Shown here: piece by piece, positions 36,403-46,600 of the stretch
Position numbering within the stretch: position 1 is the stretch's first letter
How the letters are laid out: each line of letters opens with the position of its first letter
Assembly (NCBI RefSeq): GCF_008369405.1
Contig: NZ_VSJJ01000001.1
Coordinates: 308,523-372,522 of the forward strand
Direction: 5' to 3'
DNA length: 64,000 bases
Origin: Streptococcus cristatus
GTDB lineage: Bacteria; Bacillota; Bacilli; Lactobacillales; Streptococcaceae
Notes under the pieces: model-generated
Told to the model about the DNA's origin: nothing
Databases searched by the model: none
Seen by the model: only the letters and a program-made list of their open reading frames with translations
Program-made: the position numbers and the translations under genes

Positions 36403-38229
36403 CTATTTTTTCAATTCTGCTAAATCGTTATTTGCAAGGGCAGCTTCTAGATCATTTTGATAAGCTGCTTTTTCTTCTTCTGTCCAGTCGTAGAAACGTT
36501 CCATTTCATCCAAAACTGGCTCTACAATCGCATCTAAACTATCACGCATAAAGAGCATGTGATTTGTCCGGCGAAGGAGGAAGTCAACTGGGCTCAGAGC
36601 CAATTCGTTACGCATCGCATAATGGAGTGACAAGGTATCTGCCAAGCTGAGACCTGGCGCTTGCTCGATGCTGTGAGCGAGAGCAAAGACTTTAGGAGCA
36701 TTGGAGCCGTAAAGGTTTGCAAGATAGAAAGCTTCTTTGCTGTCTAAACCGCGTGAGACACCAAGTTGAGCAAAAGCTTCGATTTCGGAATCCACATTTG
36801 CTGGATTGAGTTCCCCACCTGAAACAGGGTAGGTCTTAGAGTTGATGAGTTTAAAGCTACGGTCAAATTCTGCTTTGAGGATATCAACCACGCGCTCCAT
36901 GGCTCCTTCCGCCATCTTACGATAGTCCGTAATCTTACCACCAGCAAGGGTCAAGAGGCCATTGTTATCACGGTCCAAACTAGAGCCACGAGATACGGCA
37001 GATGGATCCAAGTGTTTTTCAGACGTGCTGCTTTCAAGTTTGGTAACAGCCGCTTCAACATCCTCACGAGATTTTTCTTTAGCCAGATAGCTTTCAACAG
37101 TCGCAATCAAGCTATTGAAGCTTTCATCGCTGATCGTACCATTGTTTCCACCGTTGTAGTCAGAAGCGCTGTTTCCTGCAATCAGAGGACGCAGACCTGC
37201 CCAGCTGCTTTCGATGTCGTCAATCGTGATGTTTGCTTCTGGGAAGCGATTATTGACAATACCCAAGAGGTAATCCACATCTTCTTGTGTTACTTTTGGA
37301 TGCTCTAGGTCGCCAGTGTAGTCAGTGTCAGTCGTACCAAAGTAGGTTTTATTTTCACGTGGAAGAACAAAGACCATCCTGCCGTCTCCCAAGCCTGTAT
37401 CAAAGTAGACTGGCTGAGAAACCTTGATCTTGCTCGAGTCAACAACCAAGTGAACACCTTTAGTTGGACGCATTTGTGAATATTGCTCACCGTCATTTGA
37501 CAGATTGCGCACCTTGTCGCTCCAAGGTCCAGTTGTGTTGATAACTAGGCGAGCCTTGATTTCAAAGACTTCATCTGTCAAGAGGTCACGCGCAACAACG
37601 CCTGTAATCTTGCCAGCTTCATCAAAGAGAAAGCCTTCTGCCTTGACATGGTTGGCAATCAGGGCGCCGTCTTGGTTGGCGCGTTTGATATTTTCAATTA
37701 CGAGACGAGCGTCGTTGTTGCGGAAGTCAAGATAGACACCGCCACCGACCAAGCCTTCCTTCTTGAGTTCGGGTTCCCGTTCTAGGACTTCTTCCTTGCT
37801 CAAGACCTTGTTGGCAGCAGGAGTGTTGTTAACACCAGCCAAGAGGTCGTAGAGGTCCATAGCCACTTTGAGACGGAAGAGGCTGAAAGTAGCACCCACT
37901 TCTTCGTAGACAGGCAGCAGCATAGGATCTGGTTTTGGAATATGAGGGGCAATTTGCTGTACCACAGCACGCTCAGAAACTGTATCTGAAACTACCTCTA
38001 CGTCGAATTGCTTGAGGTAACGAAGGCCACCGTGGACTAGTTTTGTAGAACGGCTAGAAGTCCCTTCTGCAAAGTCCTGCATTTCAATCAGACCGGTCTC
38101 CAGTCCGCTAGCTGCTGCTTGCAAGGCTACACCAGCACCAGTAATCCCACCACCAATAATCAGGAGGTCCAAGGTACGTTCCTGCATTTTTTTAATCGAT
38201 AATTCACGTGTTTTCTTTGAAAATTCCAT
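36403..38229 (-). CDS. glpO: Alpha-glycerophosphate oxidase GlpO
   Basis: FAD enzyme that oxidises glycerol 3-phosphate to dihydroxyacetone phosphate and passes electrons to O2, forming H2O2. The 608-residue protein has the dinucleotide motif DLLIIGGGITGAG (21-33), the TSSRSTKLVHGGLRYLKQF block and the C-terminal helical domain of the GlpD/GlpO family. A long insertion of about 50 residues (EKSREDVEAAVTKLESSTSEKHLDPS) is the feature that separates streptococcal oxidases from GlpD dehydrogenases. It lies between glpK and glpF. Confidence 0.95.
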   Translation of the reverse strand: MEFSKKTRELSIKKMQERTLDLLIIGGGITGAGVALQAAASGLETGLIEMQDFAEGTSSRSTKLVHGGLRYLKQFDVEVVSDTVSERAVVQQIAPHIPKPDPMLLPVYEEVGATFSLFRLKVAMDLYDLLAGVNNTPAANKVLSKEEVLEREPELKKEGLVGGGVYLDFRNNDARLVIENIKRANQDGALIANHVKAEGFLFDEAGKITGVVARDLLTDEVFEIKARLVINTTGPWSDKVRNLSNDGEQYSQMRPTKGVHLVVDSSKIKVSQPVYFDTGLGDGRMVFVLPRENKTYFGTTDTDYTGDLEHPKVTQEDVDYLLGIVNNRFPEANITIDDIESSWAGLRPLIAGNSASDYNGGNNGTISDESFNSLIATVESYLAKEKSREDVEAAVTKLESSTSEKHLDPSAVSRGSSLDRDNNGLLTLAGGKITDYRKMAEGAMERVVDILKAEFDRSFKLINSKTYPVSGGELNPANVDSEIEAFAQLGVSRGLDSKEAFYLANLYGSNAPKVFALAHSIEQAPGLSLADTLSLHYAMRNELALSPVDFLLRRTNHMLFMRDSLDAIVEPVLDEMERFYDWTEEEKAAYQNDLEAALANNDLAELKK

Positions 38230-38296
38230 AATTACACACTTTCTAACTTAGTCGTTTCATGCTTCTACTAACTTTATCATCAAATGAAAATCAGTA

Positions 38297-39883
<1,587 letters not shown>

Positions 39884-39927
39884 TCATCAATTTTTTTACA
39901 ATTTTAAAAAAATTTGAGGAGATTGTG

Positions 39928-39971
39928 TGAAAATCACAAAGAAACCTAGATTTCTCTAGGTTTCTTTGTGA
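39928..39971 (-). terminator. Terminator overlapping the end of the Mga-like gene
   Basis: 17-bp perfect stem TCACAAAGAAACCTAGA / TCTAGGTTTCTTTGTGA with a 4-base loop, followed by TTTTC on the minus strand. The 5' arm includes the last codons of the regulator. It isolates the regulator from glpK. Confidence 0.85.
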
Positions 39972-41392
39972 AATATCATGTGACGGATTTGAGCCAAATC
40001 TTCCAAATCCAAGTCATTTTTTAAATAATAGACGGGAATCTGCTGGGTTTGATGAATGGGATTGTTGGTGATGATGAGGTCATAGTTTTTGGCTGGGTCG
40101 TAGGATTCAATACTAATAAAACGATTGTACTCTAAATAGCGTCTTAAAATGGCTGTCATCCTAGAAACAACGATAAAGCTATCCGTCAAGTCCATGCCTA
40201 TCTTGATGACTTGACCGTCATTTTCAGCGATGTACTCCATCAGCTGGAGCCATTCCCACAAAACTTTTTTATCCAGAGAAGTTCCCTGCTGGAAAATAGG
40301 CAGTTTACTAAAAATAGTGTCTGCTACTTGTCGATAATCGTCTTCGCTCCATAAGTAAGGATGGCGAAGTTCCAGATCATGCTTGTATTTGTCTTGCAAG
40401 AGATAGCCTCGAAAAAGAAAGACGCGAGCGCAGAGCTGGCTTAGTTCGTAGGTCACTTGGTCCTCGATATAATCACCAAGCAAGTCCAGACTCTTCATCT
40501 CTTGAATCAGTTGCGTAATCAGACTGGCAATTTCACCTCCAAAGCCCAGTATATACTCCATGGTGTGCAGGGGTAAAATCCGATGGGAAAGCAGAAATGA
40601 AAAGAAAATCATCATTTCTCCGTCTTCCTGACTTAGTGTAATGTGCTGGCCAGCAAAGAAATCATTTGTTCGGCGATGCAGGCGCTGATAAAAGATATTT
40701 TCAAAATAGCCCTGCATCTTCTGCTCAATGTTTTGGAATTGACAGGCATTGACTCTTAGGCGCTGTTGGGTGATATGTGCCCAAAGAGCCAAGTCTAATC
40801 GCTGCCCTTGAGAGAGTTGGGCTCCACAGAGCTCTTCTAAGACGGCAACTTCCTGCCTTCTCTCTGATTTTTGAAGTTCCTTTTCCCAATCTTGGCTGGA
40901 CCAGACCTTGCGAAAGAGGCAGAAATAAAAATAGCGGATCTGGTGCTCCGGTCCTCTCAAGCGGCCATTTTGGATAGATAGCTCAAACTCTGATAAAATC
41001 TGATTTAGACCAGCTATATGGCGGCCGAGGGTTGCTTCACTGATCATCAGTTCCTGAGCCAACTGATGGGCTAAAAACTGCTGATGATAGAGCAGGTAGT
41101 CTAAAATCTGGTATTTGACAGCATTGTCCAAAAATAGTCTGCGAATGTCCCGTCCCTTGGTATCCGGTCCGATAGACAGACTGAGTGTTTCGTCTTGAAG
41201 CTGGATGGATAAGGCTGCATGATGGTCCACAGTCTTGTCGTTAATCAGGCTAATATACTTGGTCAAGGTTGCTTTCGAAAAGCCAGTTTCTGACATGACG
41301 GCCTTCAAACTGGATGTAGAATGCTGCTGTAAATAAGACAGGACAATAAACTGCCCCGCTTCACTCTTTTCCATTAAGTCTGCTAGATACAT
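39956..41392 (-). CDS. Mga-like transcriptional regulator next to the glycerol operon
   Basis: 478 residues. Two N-terminal helix-turn-helix regions are visible (about 20-50, STSSLKAVMSETGFSKATLTKYI, and about 106-130, HQLAQELMISEATLGRHI). A long helical PRD-like middle and a C-terminal EIIB-like fold (NYDLIITNNPI...IPVYYLKNDL) follow. This is the layout of Mga/AtxA-type regulators, which are tuned by PTS phosphorylation. The same gene stands before glpK in pneumococcus, so control of glycerol use is a reasonable inference. It has its own terminator. Confidence 0.82.
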   Translation of the reverse strand: MYLADLMEKSEAGQFIVLSYLQQHSTSSLKAVMSETGFSKATLTKYISLINDKTVDHHAALSIQLQDETLSLSIGPDTKGRDIRRLFLDNAVKYQILDYLLYHQQFLAHQLAQELMISEATLGRHIAGLNQILSEFELSIQNGRLRGPEHQIRYFYFCLFRKVWSSQDWEKELQKSERRQEVAVLEELCGAQLSQGQRLDLALWAHITQQRLRVNACQFQNIEQKMQGYFENIFYQRLHRRTNDFFAGQHITLSQEDGEMMIFFSFLLSHRILPLHTMEYILGFGGEIASLITQLIQEMKSLDLLGDYIEDQVTYELSQLCARVFLFRGYLLQDKYKHDLELRHPYLWSEDDYRQVADTIFSKLPIFQQGTSLDKKVLWEWLQLMEYIAENDGQVIKIGMDLTDSFIVVSRMTAILRRYLEYNRFISIESYDPAKNYDLIITNNPIHQTQQIPVYYLKNDLDLEDLAQIRHMIFHKET

Positions 41393-41488
41393 CCGAGAAC
41401 CCTTTCAGTTTGCTAATCTTAGCTTAACACAAAAAGAAAAAAAGACGAAGCAATCTGCTTCATCTACTACATCCATCTATGACTAAAC

Positions 41489-41570
41489 AAAAAGGAAACC
41501 TGAACCAGCGGGATGATTTCCCCAGCCGTCTCAGACTTCCTTTGTATCATCAGGCTTGGTTCACCTTTTT
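41489..41570. repeat. Large imperfect inverted repeat downstream of the DUF6630 gene
   Basis: AAAAAGG (41489-41495) pairs with CCTTTTT (41564-41570), and inside it GAACCAGC pairs with GCTTGGTTC and GGGA with TCCC. T-rich ends on both strands suggest a structured terminator for the convergent side or a decayed mobile element. Confidence 0.4.
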
Positions 41571-41582
41571 AAGCATGATATT

Positions 41583-42095
41583 TTACATATTCTTTGCAAA
41601 ATCGAAACGGAACCCAACCTTTTGACCTAATTGAGTCAGTTCAGCCAAAGTCTCCCTGCGGCAGACAAAGATGACATAGCTGTCACTGTCGATGTCCATT
41701 GCTCCGAGGCAGTAGCCTGCTTCCTCCCATTTTTCATCCACAACCTTGCACCATGATGGAATGTCTCCATCTTCATCTAGCCAGTCATCTTGCAGTGGGA
41801 GATTCTTTTGCTCTGCCAATTCTTTCATGAAATAGGTGAAGTCTTCTAATATTGAATTCCAATCCAGTTCAATTGCGTCACCACTCTCAATTAACTCATC
41901 CGCAATTCCGATCCAAACAATGGTATCTTCCTCTTCGTCATCTTCTATCCCACGATCGTCATACCTTTCAAGATTTTCATCAAAGTAATCCCACGGTGAG
42001 GCAAGACAAGCTTCCATAGCAGAACGGACAGAGCTGTCCTCTGTAAGCAGTTCAACCATGCTCATAAAAATTTCTTTGTTCAGTTCATTTGTCAT
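41583..42095 (-). CDS. DUF6630 protein
   Basis: 170 residues, strongly acidic (DDRGIEDDEEEDTIVWIG, LDEDGDIPSW), with no signal or membrane segment. It matches the DUF6630 type by memory of its WCKVVDEKWEEAGYCLGAMDIDSDSYVIFV core; function unknown. I chose the ATG at 42095 because AAAGGAG precedes it. Acidic small proteins of this kind often occur in immunity-gene clusters of contact-toxin systems, but no toxin gene is seen here. Confidence 0.65.
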   Translation of the reverse strand: MTNELNKEIFMSMVELLTEDSSVRSAMEACLASPWDYFDENLERYDDRGIEDDEEEDTIVWIGIADELIESGDAIELDWNSILEDFTYFMKELAEQKNLPLQDDWLDEDGDIPSWCKVVDEKWEEAGYCLGAMDIDSDSYVIFVCRRETLAELTQLGQKVGFRFDFAKNM

Positions 42096-42229
42096 AACTA
42101 ACTCCTTTCTCGTCCATAAGGACATATTTTTAACTTTATTGAAAAGAATTTTATCTATAATCCCGACTAATACTAGTCACGGGACTGATCATTTAGGCAA
42201 TTATCGCTTATTCATTTAAGAATGTTTCA

Positions 42230-42685
42230 TCATCCATAGTGTTCAAAACCTTCAATATCTTGGTAGTGGAGTTCTAACTCCGAAATCAATCTTTCGCCAT
42301 ATTCCAATAATTGAGCTTTAGCGAGAGCATTTACATTCTTGCCAGAAAAAACAATCTTTGCCTTCAAGTCAACTCGACAACTTCCAACAAGACTCGCTTG
42401 GATATAGGCTGCATAGTCATTTCTAGCAGATGCCCAGTCCATTAGTTGAAAGTCCATTTCAAAGCGAATAAACAATTCCCTACCATTCTGCTGCAAGTCT
42501 ACAATAGTAAGACCGTCGCTATCATGAATTTCCGATGAATCAACCATATCTAGCTTTTCTCTATTAAAATAGGGCAAATTCTCAGATAAGGCTTTGAAGA
42601 CGGACAATTCCTCTACTTTATGAGCAATAAATTCCCATAAAATAATTTCTAAATCTTTTATTCGTAAGTACTGCTCTTTAATCAT
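42230..42685 (-). CDS. Hypothetical protein
   Basis: 151-residue soluble protein not recognised. It is acidic, with a helix-rich N-terminus (LRIKDLEIILWEFIAHKVEEL), a beta-rich centre (GLTIVDLQQNGRELFIRFEMDF) and a helical end. AAGAGG precedes the ATG. Its first 8 bases overlap the end of the small membrane protein gene upstream, so both are probably one unit. Size and composition resemble immunity proteins, but this is only an impression. Confidence 0.6.
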   Translation of the reverse strand: MIKEQYLRIKDLEIILWEFIAHKVEELSVFKALSENLPYFNREKLDMVDSSEIHDSDGLTIVDLQQNGRELFIRFEMDFQLMDWASARNDYAAYIQASLVGSCRVDLKAKIVFSGKNVNALAKAQLLEYGERLISELELHYQDIEGFEHYG

Positions 42686-42869
42686 TATGCCTCTTAATCT
42701 TTGCTAATAAGATGAGGACACCTAGTAAAGTAAGAATTCCAATTACAAAAACAGCTATTTCTAATTCTTTCAATCCTTCAATATAGGGTATGATATAGAT
42801 ACTTGATTCCATAAGTAGAAAACCGATAAGAATAAGGGCAATCAAAAAATATGTCTGTTTTTTATCCAT
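42678..42869 (-). CDS. Small two-helix membrane protein
   Basis: 63 residues: a short basic start (MDKKQ), a membrane helix (about 7-26), the linker YIEGLKELE, a second helix (about 37-57) and a basic end (KIKRHND). GGGAAGGA precedes the ATG. Function unknown. Translational overlap with the downstream 151-residue gene suggests they work together, perhaps as an integral membrane partner and a soluble one. Confidence 0.6.
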   Translation of the reverse strand: MDKKQTYFLIALILIGFLLMESSIYIIPYIEGLKELEIAVFVIGILTLLGVLILLAKIKRHND

Positions 42870-42923
42870 CTTTATGTCCTTCCCTTAACTAGAGTTTACA
42901 TAAAACTTAACTAACTAGAAATT

Positions 42924-43811
42924 CTATTTCCCCTCTACCCACTTATCATTATCCATGATAAAGGGCTTGGCCAGTCCTTCTCCTGTGTAGTCCTTATATT
43001 TTGTCTGCAAGTATTTGTAGACATCTTCCTTGGTCGCAAACTTGATGGCCTGGTATGGCTCTTCAAAGGTCAGCTTTTCGACAAACAGATAGCCGTCTTT
43101 ATCTGGAACCAAGACGCCAACATGGCCCACAAAGAGAGAATCGCCGTCAAGATTGTCGTGAACTATGACAGAAAGCATCCTTGCTTTTTCACTAAACTTG
43201 AACTGTTTGAAGTATTCCTCCATCTTCTTAGCATGGACTTTTACATCTTGAGTCGCTTCAGTCTTGACTCTTGAAAACAGGATATTAAATTCTTCCTTAT
43301 CCTTGGCATCAAAGAGCTTGCCCTTATCAATCGAGTCATTATCTATGAACAAGAGTTCGTCATCTTTTTCTATTTGAGGGATGTCGATGCTATTTTTCAA
43401 CAAAGTGTAAGTATTAATCCGGCAATTTGTCCCGATAAAATCACCCTTCTTTGACTGCCAGAGAGGATTGATTTTTTCCACATCATATTCTGTTTTGGTA
43501 AATTTAGTGAAATCGCCCCTTAATCCAGTAGAACCAACAAGTCCATTGTAGTCATTGACTAGATTGACAAAGTTATCGACACTGTCTTTATCCAAGTCAG
43601 CAGCCAACAGACTCTTAACTTCTTCGACACTTTTTTGACTATTTAGATTTGAATAAGTCGCCTTCCATGGGTATTTTTCCGAGCTAGTCTGACCAACTGT
43701 TGGACTCTCTTGACTGCCGTTTGATTGCTTTTGTGCCTTCCCACATGCAGCTAAGCTAAGAATTGCCAAAGTGCAGGCACTCATCAACATAATCTTTTTT
43801 ACATTCTTCAT
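42924..43811 (-). CDS. DUF4300-family lipoprotein
   Basis: 295-residue surface lipoprotein. The signal peptide ends LSLAAC with the lipidated cysteine at C23, followed by a Ser/Gln/Thr-rich spacer (AQKQSNGSQESPTVGQTSS). The C-terminal signature YKYLQTKYKDYTGEGLAKPFIMDNDKWVE is that of DUF4300. LSVIVHDNLDGDSLFVGHVGVLVP is another conserved block. Function is unknown; homologues are common in oral streptococci. AAGGA precedes the ATG. It is probably transcribed on its own, 54 bases before the small membrane protein gene. Confidence 0.78.
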   Translation of the reverse strand: MKNVKKIMLMSACTLAILSLAACGKAQKQSNGSQESPTVGQTSSEKYPWKATYSNLNSQKSVEEVKSLLAADLDKDSVDNFVNLVNDYNGLVGSTGLRGDFTKFTKTEYDVEKINPLWQSKKGDFIGTNCRINTYTLLKNSIDIPQIEKDDELLFIDNDSIDKGKLFDAKDKEEFNILFSRVKTEATQDVKVHAKKMEEYFKQFKFSEKARMLSVIVHDNLDGDSLFVGHVGVLVPDKDGYLFVEKLTFEEPYQAIKFATKEDVYKYLQTKYKDYTGEGLAKPFIMDNDKWVEGK

Positions 43812-44124
43812 TCTTTCGTCCTTTTTACATTTTTCCCATATTCATCTTCAAATAATTCCTCTTGTTATTATATCAAGAAATACTGAAAAACAGAAAGAAA
43901 AAAGCCAATTTGAACAGAAACTTCCTTATTCTTGAAATCACATCTAAACTAAAAGTACAACTTTATAAAACAAACACACACCTCAACGAAGCTATTCCCC
44001 TAAGCAAAAAAATGACCGCACTTTTATCAACTGCAGTCACTTTGATTTATGAATTGATGAGTAAGACAGAGTAGCTAACTCCAAATACCAACGTAAAGAA
44101 AAGACTCGCTATAAAGTGGTAAAT
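43812..44124. other. Gene-free interval with a terminator and an in-frame hydrophobic extension
   Basis: These 313 bases hold the lipoprotein upstream region (A/T-rich, no clear promoter) and a minus-strand terminator at 44005-44040. Directly after the TAG of the next gene an open extension of 25 codons runs to TAA at 44047-44049. Plus-strand readings here have no ribosome site and are A/T-driven. Confidence 0.5.
44005..44040 (-). terminator. Terminator of the small 103-residue gene
   Basis: Minus-strand stem TGACTGCA / TGCGGTCA with one wobble pair, followed by seven T, about 85 bases after the gene's TAG and 7 bases after the TAA of its in-frame extension. Confidence 0.7.
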
Positions 44125-44436
44125 CTACTTAATCTTGTGCTTGTTCATCTTTTCTTCAAAAATAGCTGTCATGATAGCGCGCAATTCCTCACGCTCCTTT
44201 TCAGGAAGCTCTCCTGCTTGCTTAGCCACAGCGTAAAGTTCTGGATATTGTTTGGCAACTCGCTCAACCGTCTTGGTCGTTGCATGCCCTCTAACAAGGA
44301 AGGGAATTCGCTTCAGCCATTCTTGTGGCACAAGGTCCAAAATCTTTTTAGCCGCTTCCTTATCGCTAATGACGGCTGTACTAAGCCCTTCTTTGATTTG
44401 CTCTTGCTCTTTTGGGGTAAAATCATCTAATTCCAT
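44125..44436 (-). CDS. Small helical hypothetical protein
   Basis: 103 residues, charged and helical (MELDDFTPKEQEQIKEGL...LPEKEREELRAIMTAIFEEKMNKHKIK), with no signal. GAGGAG precedes the ATG. Not recognised. After its TAG the same frame stays open for 25 codons that encode a strongly hydrophobic stretch beginning IYHFIASLFFTLVFGV. The gene may therefore be a truncated form of a protein once anchored by a C-terminal membrane helix, and the terminator is placed to suit the longer frame. Confidence 0.65.
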   Translation of the reverse strand: MELDDFTPKEQEQIKEGLSTAVISDKEAAKKILDLVPQEWLKRIPFLVRGHATTKTVERVAKQYPELYAVAKQAGELPEKEREELRAIMTAIFEEKMNKHKIK

Positions 44437-44550
44437 ACTGAACTCCTCTTTTCTACTAAGTTACTTGCTCTTCTTAAATAGATTGCTCTTAGATTGGATT
44501 TTTTGAAAGCTGGATAACTTTGACAAGTCTTTAAGTCAGATTTCCAAAAA

Positions 44551-46317
44551 TTAATTTGCAGCAGTTTCCAAGACTTCCGCAAAGATTACAAAGCCTTTTG
44601 GTAAGATATGAAGATGCCCGTCCGATATTTGGCAATGACTTGCTAAAGTTGCAGAATCACTCTCTACAAGATAATTTTCTCCTGATTGGTTAAAAATTGC
44701 TCGGACCTTTTGACCATCATAATTCCATTCTAGAACTAGCACATCCGGCTTGATTTCTTCTAGACTATATTTCCCATGCTGAATAATGTCTGAGACACTC
44801 TTGCGAAGCTGAATCAATCTCTTCATGAAATCGAGCATCTCATTGCTGTCGGAAACACGTTCCCAAGGCATAACACGACGGCAATCTGGATCTGGCCCTC
44901 CGTCTAATTCTAACTCGGTTCCATAGTAGAAACACGGTGTTCCCCTTTGTAAAAAGAGGCAGGCAAGGGCAGACTTAACAAGCTGGGTATCTCCTTTGGC
45001 CGTTGCCAAAATGCGCTCCGTATCGTGCGAATCCAAAAGATTGAACATCACTTCTGAAATCTGCTGTCTATAATACATGGACTGGCCATTGATCTCATCG
45101 ATAAATTGACTAGTCTTCTTAGCCCCACGCAAGAAATAATCCTTGATACTATCAGAGAGAGGATAGTTCATAACTGCGTGGAATTCATCGCCATTTAGCC
45201 AAGGCTGAGAAGTGTGCCAGACCTCACCAAGAATATAAAGGTCAGGCTTTTTAGCCAAGACAGCCTTACGGAATTCTCGCCAAAACTGGTGGTCGACTTC
45301 GTTGGCCACATCCAGCCGCCAAGCATCGATGTCAAACTCTTCAATCCAGTAGGTCGCAACGCTCAACAAATAGTCCCTCACTTGAGGATTTGCTGAATTG
45401 AGCTTGGGCATATAGCTCTCAAAGGCAAAGGTATGGTAAGGAAGCTTTCTTGGATTTGCAAGCTTATCCTTTGTCACTGGGAACTCTTGAACATGGAACC
45501 AGTCTTTATAAATGGAATCTTGACCGTTTTTGAGGACATCCTGCCACTGTGGAGATTGATCTCCGATATGGTTAAAAACAGCGTCCAGCATGATTTTCAT
45601 GCCGCGCTGATGGGCTTGCTCCACCAGTTGACGGAAGGTTTCCTTGTCTCCAAAATGACGGTCAATTTCGAAATAATCCGTCGTATTGTACTTATGATTA
45701 CTTGGGGATTCAAAAATCGGACAGAGATAAAGACCTGTAATGCCCAAGTCTTGCAAGTAATCCAGATGGTCAATAATTCCCTGTAAATCTCCACCAAAAA
45801 AATCTTCACTTTTAGGCGTAATCGACGAATCCCAAGCTAGCGCTCCTTCTGGCGAAATCTCAGGATTGCCGTTGGCAAAGCGTTCTGGGAAAATCTGATA
45901 CCAAACCGTCTCTGCTACCCAGTCCGGTACATGACAAGCATCAATCTCATGGATATAGGGAATTTTAAAACCATTTCCTTCGTAATGAAGGTTTTCTAGC
46001 GTGTTTTCAACACAACCCTTATCGCCATATAAGATACTCTGGCCTTGCTTATCCCTAATCTCAAAGAGATACTGGAGTCGCGCGTAACCAACTGAAACCT
46101 CCACCTGCCAATAATCAAACAAAGCATCGGAGGTGACCTTGACCATTTCCTTGCTGTCCTCATAATGATCCTCCATAAAGATAAAAGGATCTCCATAGTG
46201 CAAGGTAATATTCTCAATATCTCCCCTTTTCGTCCGAATGCGAATGTGCATTGTCTTATCTTTATAAAGATAAGCATACTCCGACTCTGGCCTGTGGTAA
46301 ATAGCTGATAATTCCAT
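44551..46317 (-). CDS. Maltodextrin-hydrolysing GH13 enzyme (neopullulanase/cyclomaltodextrinase type)
   Basis: 588 residues, cytoplasmic. An N-terminal CBM34-like beta domain (about 1-120) is followed by the GH13_20 barrel: ETVWYQIFPERFANG, region I MLDAVFNHIG, Asp in WRLDVANEVD (about 335), Glu in LGEVWH (about 363) and Asp in LLDSHDTER (about 429). Such enzymes cut cyclodextrins, pullulan or short maltodextrins. AGGAG precedes the ATG. Two CRE/MalR-like boxes lie on its promoter, so it should respond to maltose and glucose along with the amylase gene. Confidence 0.9.
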   Translation of the reverse strand: MELSAIYHRPESEYAYLYKDKTMHIRIRTKRGDIENITLHYGDPFIFMEDHYEDSKEMVKVTSDALFDYWQVEVSVGYARLQYLFEIRDKQGQSILYGDKGCVENTLENLHYEGNGFKIPYIHEIDACHVPDWVAETVWYQIFPERFANGNPEISPEGALAWDSSITPKSEDFFGGDLQGIIDHLDYLQDLGITGLYLCPIFESPSNHKYNTTDYFEIDRHFGDKETFRQLVEQAHQRGMKIMLDAVFNHIGDQSPQWQDVLKNGQDSIYKDWFHVQEFPVTKDKLANPRKLPYHTFAFESYMPKLNSANPQVRDYLLSVATYWIEEFDIDAWRLDVANEVDHQFWREFRKAVLAKKPDLYILGEVWHTSQPWLNGDEFHAVMNYPLSDSIKDYFLRGAKKTSQFIDEINGQSMYYRQQISEVMFNLLDSHDTERILATAKGDTQLVKSALACLFLQRGTPCFYYGTELELDGGPDPDCRRVMPWERVSDSNEMLDFMKRLIQLRKSVSDIIQHGKYSLEEIKPDVLVLEWNYDGQKVRAIFNQSGENYLVESDSATLASHCQISDGHLHILPKGFVIFAEVLETAAN

Positions 46318-46361
46318 ATTTTCTCTCCTAGATGTCTCTGTATAAACTCATCGCCACTTTA

Positions 46362-46375
46362 TGCAAACGATTTCA
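46362..46375. promoter_or_regulatory. CRE box downstream of the GH13 hydrolase promoter
   Basis: TGCAAACGATTTCA fits the degenerate CcpA consensus TGNAANCGNTNNCA at every fixed position. It lies about +6 to +19 from the predicted transcript start, where a bound repressor would act as a roadblock. Confidence 0.75.
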
Positions 46376-46387
46376 AAACATAGCCCT

Positions 46388-46416
46388 AGTATATCACTTT
46401 AAAAAAACGATTGCAA
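46388..46416 (-). promoter_or_regulatory. Promoter of the GH13 hydrolase gene with an overlapping second operator
   Basis: Minus-strand TTGCAA (46416-46411), 17 bp, TATACT (46393-46388) with TGn extension. AAAAAACGATTGCA (46402-46415) is a second CRE/MalR-like sequence covering the -35 and spacer. Confidence 0.7.
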
Positions 46417-46600
46417 GGTGTGGGCTAGTTTGTGAGCAGGAGCTTATCTAAGAAAGTTAAAAAGCCTTGGAGATAAGGCTTTTACTAATTAGATTTTTTA
46501 AGAAGATTATTCTATACTTACATGAACCATATTACGCAAGAAATGTATGCGACAGTTATTAGTTCTATCCTAGAGTGACGTCCAGGGTTAAGTAGATATT

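Noticed and set aside
43862..44074. 70-codon plus-strand frame in the gap after the lipoprotein gene
   Set aside because: Lys/Asn-rich peptide caused by A/T-rich DNA, no ribosome site, and it runs through a terminator hairpin.
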